Assembly (NCBI RefSeq): GCF_000003815.2 | Contig: NW_023365736.1 | Coordinates: 1 to 64,000, forward strand | Reading direction: 5' to 3' | Origin: Branchiostoma floridae | Lineage: Eukaryota > Chordata > Leptocardii > Amphioxiformes > Branchiostomatidae | DNA: 64,000 nt | In this document: positions 22,901-34,900 of the stretch, piece by piece | Layout: each line of letters starts with the position of its first letter | Position numbering within the stretch: the first letter of the stretch is position 1 | The notes under the pieces: generated by a model | Told to the model about the DNA's origin: nothing | Database searches by the model: none | Seen by the model: the letters and a program-made list of their open reading frames with translations, nothing else | Translations under genes and position numbers: made by a program

Positions 22901-25900
22901 CGTGGGGAAGGACTGGCAAGAGCAGGGAGGGAATACGTCTCAACGCACGTCTCTCGCACGGTTGCACAAGCTAAGGTGTAAGCATGTGGTCTGCACGCCA
23001 CGCCTGGCCGTGAGCCGGTTGCGTGCATCGTTCGTTGCGCAAGTGGTAAGTGAGTTGTACGCGCTTACAACGTACAATCTCTGTGCGATTGCCCACGTTT
23101 TGGCACGTAGACACCACGCAGTTGCAAGTACGGCGGGTTGTGCCCTTAGCTTAAGCTGAATTATAAGACCGTTTCCAAAACCATACTTATAGTAAGCGCC
23201 ACAGCGAACTGCCATCCGCATAGTACCCACTCGTCAGGCTAGTTTGTATTATTGCCATTGCCGAAGAAGACTAGTTCCTACAATTGTTAGATATCAGCAA
23301 CTCATGTAGTTTAACTGCTCTCTGTGTACAAGTTGCCACATATTGTATCATTTCCTTTACAATTGTTGCACAATAAAGTTCTTCTTCAATCCGTCTTGAA
23401 AATTCCTGAAAGAAATCCCGGGATTTTTTTTGCTATACATGGTAAAAATATCGAATTTGTTTCTACGACTTAAAATACGACGAGTCAAAGTTTTTAGATA
23501 GCATTAACTATCTCTCGTCAACGACGTTGTTTCAGATAGTGGATGTAAGCTTTAATATGTGACCATTTCCAAAACCATGTAGACTTTATATAGTAAGCGC
23601 CATAGCAAACTGCGATCAGGATAGTACCCAGGCTAGTTTGTACTATTGCCAGTCCTGAATTAGACTAGTTCCTTACAATTGTTAGATATCAGCAACTCAT
23701 GTAGTTTAACTTTTTTCTGTGTACAAGTTGCCACACGTTGTATCATTTACAATTGTCGTGCAATGCCAATAAAGTTCTTCTACAATACGTCTTAAAAACA
23801 CGGAAAGAAATACCGTTTTTTTTTGCTATACATGGAAAAAATTTCGATTTTTCTACGACTTAAGATACGACGAGTCAAAGTTTTCAGATAGCATAAAATA
23901 TCTCTCGTCATCGACGCTGTTTCAGATAGTGGATATAATCTTAATAATAAGACCGTTTCCAAAACCATAAAGACTTTATATAGTGTATAGTAAGCGCCGC
24001 ATCGAACTGCTTCCCGGATAGTAGGCTAGTATGTACTGCTGCCATTCCAGAATTAGACAAGTTCATTACAATTGTTAGATATCAGCAACTCATGTAGTTT
24101 AACTGCTTTCTGTGTACAAGTTGCCACATGTTGTATCCTTCACAATTGTCGTGCAATAAAGTTCTTCTTCAATCTGTCTTAAAAATTCCTGAAAGAAATC
24201 CCGGGATTTTTTTTTGCTATGCATGGAAAAAATATCTATTCTTTTCTACGACTTAAGATACGATGAGTCAAAGTTTTTAGATAGCATTAACTATCTCTTG
24301 TCAACGACGTTGTTTCAGGTAGTGGATGTAAGCTTTAATATATGACCATTTCCAAAACCATGGAGACTTTATATAGTAAGCGCCATAGCAAACTGCGATC
24401 AGGATAGTACCCAGGCTAGTTTGTACTATTGCCAGTCCTGAATTAGACTAGTTCCTTACAATTGTTAGATACCAGCAACTCATGTAGTTTAACTGCTTTC
24501 TGTGTACAAGTTGCCACACGTTGTATCCTTTACAATTGTCGTGCAATGCCAATGAAGTTCTTCTACAATACGTCTTAAAAACACGGAAAGAAATACCGTT
24601 TTTTTTGCTATACATGGAAAAAATATCAATTTTTCTACGACTTAAGATACGACGAGTCAAAGTTTTCAGATAGCATAAAAATATCTCTCGTCATCGACGC
24701 TGTTTCAGATAGTGGATGTAATTTTAATATAATAAGATCGTTTCCAAAACCATAGAGACTTTATATAGTGTATAGTAAACGCCAGAGCGAACTACGATTA
24801 GGATGGTACCCAGGCTAGTTTGTACTATTGCTAGTCCTGAAGTAGACTAGTACTTTACAATTGTTAGATATCAGCAGCTCATGTAGTTTAACTGCTTTGT
24901 ATGTACAAGTTGCCACATATTGTATCATTTCCTTTACAATTGTTGCGCAATAAAGTTCTTCTTCAATCCGTCTTAAAAATGCCTGAAAGAAATCCCGGGA
25001 TTTTTTTTGCTATACATGGTAAAAATATCGATTTTTTTCTACGACTTAAAATCTGACAAGTCCAAGTTTTGAGATAGCATAAAATATCTCTCGTCAACGA
25101 CGTTTTTTTTAGATAGTGCATGTAATCTGATACATATGACCGTTTCCAAAACCATAGAGACTTAATATAGTGTATAGTAAGCGCCACATCGAACTGCTAT
25201 CCCGGATAGTAGGCTAGTTTGTACTATTGCCAGTCCTGAATTAGACTAGTTCCCTACAATTGTTAGATATCAGCAACTCATGTAGTTTAACTGCTTTCTG
25301 TGTACAAGTTGCCACACGTTGTATCCTTTACAATTGTCGTGCAATAAAGTTCTTCTTCAATCCGTCTTAAAAATGCCTGAAAGAAATCCCGGGATTTTTT
25401 TTGCTATACATGGAAAGAATGTCGATTTTTTTTCTACGACTTAGATACGATGAGTCAAAGTTTTTAGATAGCATTAACTATCTCTTGTCAACGACGTTAT
25501 TTCAGATAGCGGAAGTAATCTTAATTATAAGACCGTTTGCAAAACCATAGAGACTTTACTTTATATAGTGTATAGTAAGCGCCATGGCAAACTGCGATCA
25601 GGATAGTACCCAGGCTAGTTTGTACTATTGCCAGTCCTGAATTAGACTAGTTCCTTACAATTGTAAGATATCAGAAACTCATGTAGTTTAACTGCTTTCT
25701 GTGTACAAGTTGCCAACGTTGTATCCTTTACAATTGTCGTGCAATAAAGTTCTTCTACAATACGTCTTAAAAATCCCTGAAAGAAATCCCGGGATTCTTT
25801 TGCTATGCATGGTAAAAATATCAATTTTTTTTTCTACAACTAAAATATGACAAGTCCAAGTTTTGAGATAGCATAAACTATCTCTCGTCAGCGACGTTTT

Positions 25901-28900
25901 TTTAGATAGTGGATGTAATCTGAAACATATGACCGTTTCCAAAACCATAGAGACTTTATATAGATAGTGTATAGGGCTTATTCACGTGACGTCATCACCC
26001 CTTGCTCCCGTGCGCCGCCATCTTGGGGTCCATGCGCTACACAGTACAGCGATGTACAGCGTGGGTCTCCAAGTGTCCGAAGAAAGTGAAGTGGGTTGCA
26101 CGATGTTTGACTATACAAAGAGTCTACAACCTTAAATCTTATTTTCACTACATAAATCGGGTGGAAATTACCCATTTTCCCATTATCAGTGAGGGAAAGT
26201 TTGATCCACTCCGGGTCCCCGCCTGAGCACGGCAACAGTGACAGTGGAGTATCAGTTGATAGTGAATTTTGTGGGTGAGCTGTGACGTTGTTGTTCACAG
26301 ACACTGTGATAGCCATTATTAACGTTAAATGTTGTACTTTTGTTTCATAGAAATTCTTCACAGAACCTGGGAATATGTTCTTCCTATCATTTCTTGGCTT
26401 CGCTGTTTGTGCGGCTCTATTTTGTCCTTCCTGCTTTAGTGGAGTGTAGCGACGGTACATGTACATGTATTTACGTTGTGCCGGAGTAGGTACCCAGTCC
26501 ACCGTCGTTGAAAGTTATCAGATACAAAATTTGTACTACACACATTCGTTCTGAAAATTCTACCAGTAAGATGAGCTCTACTTATGGCAGAAACCCAAAT
26601 TTGTTTCCGAGTCGTAGCACTAGTACATGACTTCGTTCCCGTCCCGGCTTTGCTTGTTTCTTACACGAGAAACGTGAAACAAACTTAACTGTTACCCGAT
26701 GTGTGTAGGCTTTACCAGTGCTAGACCAACATCCCACCACAAGATAGCACACCCTGATTATGAACCTAAACGTTTTGAAGGGAAATTGTGCGTTGCATAA
26801 GAAATATTTTCAATTTTTACGGAGAGTTGCATAGCGAGCCGCTGTGACCGCGCTCAAAGTGGACCCCAAAATGGCCGACTTCGCTCGTTGCCATGGCGTC
26901 CGGAGGGTGGATCACGTGACTGAATAGGATTAGGATAGTACCCAGGCTAGTTTGTAGTATTGCCATTCCTGAAGTAGACTAGTACTTTACAATTGTTAGA
27001 TAACAGCAACTCATGTAGTTTAACTGCTTTGTATGTACGAGTTGCCACATATTGTGTCATTTCCTTTACAATTGTTGCGCAATAATGTTCTTCTTCAATC
27101 CGTCTTAAAAATTCAGAAATCCCGACGGCGACGTAAGAGTAAAAATATATGCCGGTAACAAAAAGCGTGTTTGAAATCTGAAAAGTTGGGACCTTGTTTA
27201 TAAAGAGGGCTGCTCAAGAACAAGAACTTACAGATATGTCTATTTCTTCCTACGACCACGATGCTGGCAACTTTATAGCAAGAATAATATATCTAGGTTG
27301 CTTTACAACGAGTGTTTGCTACCTCTATGACAGCGGAAAGCGGAAGTGAAGTTTACTAGTATCTTTATTTATCAAGTATGTATACAAGCTTACATACTAG
27401 TATTGCCAAATACACTCAATGACTACGCAAAATGAAAAAAGGAAGGCTGACTATTTAATCATACTTATACACTTACATTTCCAATAATGTGTCATATTAA
27501 ACTTTGTAAAGGCACAGTAAAACAACGTTGTTTTTTTTTTTTACATCAATACCAAGGACGTTATATAATGTCCTTGATCAATACCAATTTCTCCAGGGTT
27601 GACGGTACAATGTGTCAGCGGAGTTGACGGATGGGTGGCTAGTTAAGTCGCAAGCGGCAATGTAACGTCTTTCGTATTTTCTAGTGGCCTTGGACAGTGC
27701 CTCCCAGGCTACTTGCCCTGGACGAGAGAAATTTCTGGACAACAGGCAACTGGCTCCCTGGAAGCCTGACCCAGGGAATGGGTAGGAATGGCAGGGATGT
27801 TTATGTTAGCCAGAACTCACAGCGGGGCAACCAGCCAAGCATGACTGCCACCGAGCCGCTGCCTGACATGTCGACAGCTCCTGTTGCCAATTATAAGACC
27901 CGCTGCCGGTAACGTGTACGGTTACATGTGAACATACATGCAAATATCGTTGTTTTTTTCTAAATCATCTTCATGACACTGAGAAATATTGGTGGTTATG
28001 TGCTGACTAATACTTTTAGGAGACACCTCCCTGACAAAACAGACCTAACCTGAAGCGTTCCTTCAGACACTAGTTATTGAGCTCTAATGAAGGCTGCCTT
28101 CTCCCACATTGGGGCGGCGGGAACGATCGCTCCGGCACACGCACCCCACTGTGTGTAAACATTTCTGCCAGCGCGTACGAGCCGAACCGGCCTAACTGCC
28201 TGTATCATGTTTCACAGGCTGGCAGAAGGGATTTTTGCCTCACATTGAACAGTCAACAGGGAAGAAAAATGCTTCGACATCGGAAACAAGTGCAAATATT
28301 TTCGTCGAAAAATAAAATACATTACCTTGTGTCAAAACAAACTACCTGTATTACACGTTACACAATAAAGATTTAATGATATATAGGCATGGTAAGCATA
28401 GTCCACGGGACATGTCTGCAAATGGCGGGAATACTGGGTCAAGCGTCCAAACGCACAATTTAAGATCATTTAATAAAGATACACGTATGATATCTCAAAT
28501 AACTTGAGAGAGTGCAGACCTGAAGAGAACGTTTGCTGTTTCAATTACGTTTGCGTCTGATATAAGAGAAATACATAAGTTGAAATAGGACTTTTTTTCA
28601 TTTCAATTCATTCATGCAGAAGTGTTAACGTTCGTTTATGATTTCAGTGACCCAATGAAACATTCATTTGTATAAATGTCATATCACATAAAGAAGGTCG
28701 TAGGAAAATTACGTCAATGCGCCTTCGCCCCACATTCAGTTATTGAGATGTAAAGCATTTTTCTGGCACGAACCTTGCAGAATAAAGAAAAGAAAAGGAT
28801 GATATAGATATGTACCTGTCAAAGATGCCTGAAGCCTTTGATTTATTGTCCTCTTTTACACCACCATTTGAATCGCAGTTATTTCGCTCGTCTCTTTTTC

Positions 28901-31900
28901 GATATTCTACGTTGTATTGTCGCAATGAGTATGCTTCAAGCAGACGGTTTGCTGACTACTAGGGCTGAGAAGCGCAAGAACTGGCCGTCTGAGACACCCG
29001 AAGCCGTATATGTCAGGTACAAGAAGAGCGGAGATACTGTATCGGAGTAAATGGCATCTAATAAGCCCTACAACCTGACCATCAGTGGCACGGAGGCAGA
29101 CGCTTTTCGTCGGAAGTTGAGATGGGTCTCTGACGCGGATGCTGCACCGATGGCCGACCGGCGGTCGCACTGGAAGCAGAGAAGAACGGCCTGCCGTGAC
29201 GTGGACGCGGAACCACAATTATGTGGGACTCTTCACCACACTTTCGCCAGCGATTTCTTATAAACCACAGGTATAATTTCACCTGGCTTCGTTTTATGAT
29301 TTTTACTATTCGTATATAAAACTCGATGATACGATGTGATGAGTGATATTCACCATGTTTGAAGCAAGAGAGCATAGCAGTAGGTTGAAGTATCACGGGT
29401 CGGCAACTCTGTGATTCTGACTCACGACTTTGTTTTCAAAAGTAACGTTGCAATGCAATGAAATAGCGCAAGATCCTTTCGATCTTGGACGCTTGCACTG
29501 GTAAAGCCAAGTTACGGTTAGAGAGATACCCGGTAGCTCAGAGAGGAGGTCTGTACATGTTCCCTTTACACGTTGATATTTACTTTCGGACGTTTCGAGT
29601 GACATCCATCACTCTTTTTCAGCGTCACTGGAATGAGCTAGCAGAATAATTCCATACAAGTACAGCTAAGTAGAAAAACTGGTTTAACCACTAAATCGTT
29701 AGGATCATATGCAAAAGTTACTTAAATGTAAATCGTGTTAGCATAGCTTCCTATGGTCAGACAACACCATAGGAAAAGCTAATGTCCTTTGTGATGCAAG
29801 GCGGGGTTCCAAGTACTTGAAATCTTGAACGTTCTACGCGCAGTCCTCCCTTCACATTCCAGAACTGCCTGACGACCACGGAGGGTCGATCATCTTTATT
29901 GTCATCTTAACATGAACCAGATGGGCCAGGATCCCCATACGTACATACACTAACCTCTTATCGTGCATCCGTGATCTGTCAGTACGGAAATCCCCCTTCC
30001 AACTACCCATGACGGGTAGATACACTTTGTATTCCGTTCGCCGACGGAATTAGAAAAAAACGGCTATTCAGCCTATTTTACTGCACAAAGCCGTTTTTGA
30101 AGAACGAGCACGTGGACAGGGAGTTTATCTCGGTGTGGTTTGTGGAGAACGCAGCGAACCCAAGGAATTCCCGGAAGCAACAACCGAAGAAACAGCTAAT
30201 CCAGAAAACATACAAATTCAGGAGGGATGCTTGGGTCAACAAGGCCTGGTTTTATTACAGCTCAGTGGCACCTGTTGACGACGCCCCCTTCGAAACTGTC
30301 TGTCGTGCAGTATAGAAAACTATAGTATAGATACACTAAATTTTGTGTCCATGTAAATGATGTTTACTTCACGTTGTACAACCCTTTTTTCTTGGTTTTC
30401 TCCAGAGTAGAGTAAAGACTAGAATAGATCTCTTCAGTCAGATAGAAGATAGAAGCCGTTCTGATCAAGTTTGGTTCGCTTTTCTTTGTTCGTTGACTGT
30501 CATCGTAGGTCTCCATGGATGATTCAGCACTTACAGTCGTATTCTACGGATTGTGTCTCCACGCACGTCAAGTCTTGTTCGTACTGCTATAAAACCGGTG
30601 GCATTACTTTTTGAACGCACCTCTTATATACTTATGTTGGGAGAACTAACCACCATATTGTAATACGACTTAATCCATATCTCTTTCTGCTTGCGCTTAG
30701 AACCGTATTATCTGATTACTGAAAGTTACTGGTAAAAATTGGCCGGTACAACCCTACAAAGAAACTTTGAAGGGAAAAGGATAAAACAACAGGAAAAACT
30801 GATTGTATGTACAGAAGACGTGACACAGATTTGCAAAGTGACGCATGACGAATCTTTAAAAATACACGTAAAAACATGATAATCATAATGTGGTTCTTTA
30901 CAGTTCTTATAATTGTCAAGCAAACAATGAGGGGAAAAAGGCCGTCATACTTGCTTTCAGAAAACCAAAGCGGTTATATAACCACATTGATAAAACACAT
31001 AATTTAGCCAGACTAAACATGTTATAACACGTAAGTTTGTAGTCCCGAAAATGTTTTCGTTCAGAACTTCAGATCATGAATGGGTTTATCGATATCCACA
31101 TCATCGAATGCAAATCATGTGAGCATCAGGCATGTCCACAGCAAAAAATAAAGATACAAAACCAATCTAGACCGGTTCGATGTCGGAGATTTTAACACGG
31201 CAAATGAAATATACAGCTTTGACCCACGGCAAAAATGTCATTATCTGGGCTGTTTCGGGGAGTAGAACTATCGTTACTCTCTCAACCAGTCCAACCCAGC
31301 GCAAAGGGAAAACGACAACATGACCCCTGCGTGAACCCACCAACAAAGAATGAGAAGGCCCGTAATTTCTAAGGAACTTCTCACTAAATTATGAAAGGCT
31401 GGCTGTATATCAGTGTATGTATTGAAAATAAACGAGTTTTTGGTGATAAATGAAGAAAAAGAAAATTCACATTTTCCACGCTACAGCGGTAAGAAGACAA
31501 TGTGGTTTCGATGCGTTTGCTTGTGATCGCCATTCCTCTTCACAGCTGGCGGTAAAACTGGCGGCTGAAGGCAGGCATCGCGAAGTAAATCTTGTGGAGG
31601 AGACCTCGTCGTACTTCCGTTCATTACATAAGATGCGCATTGTTCGTAATGAATAGCGGGACACAAAATGTTCCTATTTTTCTCGCTGGTAACATTAATT
31701 TCTTTGATAATCTTCGCTAGTCTGGAGTCCAGCTGAAGAAAGAGATGGTCAAGTGCTGTTTAATCTGGCAGTCGCGCTTCGAGCTCGGTTCAGACAAACT
31801 CCCTGCCATGCGGCGATTTGTGGCACATGTGGCTACCTATCTTACATGCATGGTAGTACTTACGTGCAACTTTGTATTTGTAACTAAATTTCCTTATTTT

Positions 31901-34900
31901 GTATGAATAATGGTACATGTATGGGCAGCAAAATTATGTCTTCCAGACCACAGTCCGTGGCACTATTGACTTGGCCACGGTCATTTCACGCCTGATTGAT
32001 AACACAGGCCTTCGTTAATCCCCGCGCGCCCGGGCCGGACAGTCAGGGCAGCCCACCCTGTACCAATTATGGTTAATAGTCGTTATCGCCACTGTTTGTT
32101 GGTATAATAATGCTCTGACTGTGTATGTTACTAAGTTAGTGCAAATAGAAACGCGTAACGCTAGAATGTCAGGAACAGAGACGATTCTTACCTGTTGAAA
32201 CTATGATGAATTCATTTATCTAAATGCCCCATAAAAGCACGAATCTTGAAATTGCAATTCAGGGGGTGCTAAAATGTCATAACTCCTATGTTCGAGTATG
32301 CTTAATGTTACGACACAGACGAGGGTGTGAAGTGTGTAGAAAAGTCATAAACAAAACGCTGTACTCCAATTCAAGACACATGCGTCGATTGACAGGGGCG
32401 TGATGATTTCCGCCTCCTGAGACGCACCCGTGCCGGCTGTGTAATTGTGCTCCAGGAAAGTAAACAAGATAATTACAGGGGCGGGGGCATGATATAAACT
32501 CCTCCCTAGGAGTTCTCCTTCCCTGGCAATCTTGTTGAGCGCCGTTCTTGTGTCGTTCCATTTCTACGGTATCAACAGAATGGACTATATCGCTGGGAAC
32601 TCTAAAGTAACCTAGGTACAGTAGTAATAGTCAACATTGGGGAAGTCGATTATTTATATGTACATAGCCTGTTTCTGTGCTAATCAATGTAGTTCATAGG
32701 GAGTTTAGACTATTGCAAAGGGGTGACCCTAAGTGTAACATCGACTTACCTTGCTTGCGTGACTCGTTTTTTGGAGTTGAACAATTTCTCGTTTCCAACC
32801 AGAACCAGAAGTAAGCACATGTACTATCATCAGCTACTACTACTATATAAACATGATACGTACAGGTTGCTAAATGGATGAGAATGTGAAGTATGTATTG
32901 TATTGTAGATAGAAAGGGCTAGGTAGATGTACTCAAGGAAAGTAAAACAAGATAATTACAGGGGCGGAGATGATACTTGACAAGCGTTTTCAAAAATTTC
33001 TACTTGGAGTCCACTCAAAATCTTCTAACGACGGCGTAAGAGGAGAGTTAGGAACTTTTCCCTGCTAGCGAAAGTCGCCGAACGTTTTGTCTCGCGGTGG
33101 GTGTTGACCGACATCGTTCCTCAAATCGATGTTCAACAGTACGGCTGCCTCAAGGGCAAATCGACAACACACTGCCTTCTAGATTTGACCAACGAGGTTT
33201 TCAAAGCCACCGATAAACCCGGCGTCCTGTGTTCTCTTGTTTCAACCGATTATAGCAAGGCCTTCGATCGTGTGTGTCATAACCTTGCTATCCAACGTCT
33301 GCTTGATCTCGGCCTGCGCCCCTCCGTGACAAGATGGATTGTAGACTTCCTCTCTAACAGGAGCCAGGCTGTTCGTTACCACGGAACACTTTCCGACAGC
33401 TTGAAGGTGACCTGTGGGTTACCCCAGGGGACTCTACTCGGGCCTTTGATTTTCCTTGCGTATATCAACAGCGCCGCACATCAGGCTGCCTCCAAACGCT
33501 GGAAATTCGTTGATGACCTGAATTTGTTGGAAATAAGAACCCCCAACTTAAATCCTTCAAGTATGCAGCAGGACTTGAACGACTTGGACAACTGGTCTCG
33601 AACCAGCCATATGAAACTGCATCCCAAGAAGTGTCAAGTCATGCATATTCAATTCAGGAAGACCCCGTACCCAACACCTCCTCTCACGATCGACAACACA
33701 GAGCTCCAACAGGTTGTAGTTATGAAAATCCTGGGTGTGCTGCTTCAGTCTGATTTACGATGGAACTCCCATGTCGACTCCATTTGTAGCAAATCAAGTC
33801 GACGTCTGTGCCTCCTCCGCAAACTGAAACACTTTCACGTATCCATCGACGACCTTGTCACAGTGTATGTGTCTTACATCCGACCAGTCCTGGAGTATTG
33901 TGCCCCTGTCTGGCATTCCGGGCTCACCACTGCACTTAGTGACAGGATAGAGAAGGTCCAACGGAGAGCTGTGTGTATTATACTGGGGCACAACTACACG
34001 TCTTACACCGATGCCTGTTCTGACTTGGGATTACCCTCTCTACAAGCACGACGTCTTGACCTGATCAAAAACTTTGCTAACTCTCTCAGCCAGTCTGAAC
34101 ATTTCTTGCACTTACTGCCACCAGCCAGAGGTGAGATCAGTGGCAGACTGACAAGATCATCCCACAAACTGAACACTACTCGCTGTAGAACTGAACGCTA
34201 TCGCAACAGCGCTGTACCCTTCATGGTCCGCCTTTTGAACGAGTAATTGTCACCTCAGTGTTTTTGTACCAAATAGCATTATGTATTTTGAATAGCTATA
34301 TACTGATATTACTGTGTTAAGTAAATTCTATCTTAAATGTTTTGGTAATGACACTTCATTTTATCCCAATACTGTTTTAATTTGTCGGTCTGAAATGCCT
34401 TTTAAGAACTATGTTATTGCCTCGATTTTAACCATTTTGATGTTAACGGTTTGTAATGACGTCGACAAGTCGCAATTCAGCCGTGTGGCTGCAATGTCAT
34501 TGTCAATTTGTTGAATTTCGAAATAAACCAGTCATATATAATATTTGCTAGAATTCAGCTCATCAAGTACTGGCACCGTTTGGTAAACTTACCTGAGGAC
34601 TGGTCCTTATACACATAACGGGGTTACATGTACAACACTGCATTTACTGGCGACCTTGACTGGATTAATCATGTTGAGGACATTCTCTATTACCACAGCT
34701 TTGGACAAACATGGTCAAAACCTGAGGTTTATAAAGCAGAAGACATTGCCAACCAACCGCGCATCCGGCTACAAGATATATCCATACAGGAGTGATGTAG
34801 TTCTATTGAAAACAATTCAAAACTGTCCTTTACGTAGCAAATCAAAAGAATGTTATGAACAAGAAACGTACCTTTGCAAAGCAATAACCAGTTAAGAATC

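Larger units (their letters stand above)
21835..27120 (+). repeat. Satellite-like array of about 395-bp monomers, 11 copies
   Basis: The motif ACAATTGTCGCGCAATAAAG with TTCTTCTTCAATCCGTCTT recurs at about 21,863, 22,256, 22,648, 23,370, 23,770, 24,154, 24,550, 24,952, 25,344, 25,744 and 27,080. Most spacings are 385-403 bp, and the two long ones are explained by insertions. Each monomer also carries GAAATCCCGGGATTTTTT, TTTCTACGACTTAAGATACG, ATCTCTCGTCA, GACCGTTTCCAAAACCATA, AGGCTAGTTTGTA and ATCAGCAACTCATGTAG. Monomers of two types alternate around 23.37-24.9 kb (784- and 780-bp dimer spacing). Repeated short minus-strand frames are by-products. Confidence 0.95.

Noticed and set aside
22156-25948. 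Repeated minus-strand frames with TRDSLCQLKTWTC-like peptides as a gene family
   Set aside because: They occur once per satellite monomer, are broken differently in each and have no splice or domain support.
33794-33991. Minus-strand ORF opposite the reverse transcriptase
   Set aside because: Shadow of the plus-strand RT coding frame.
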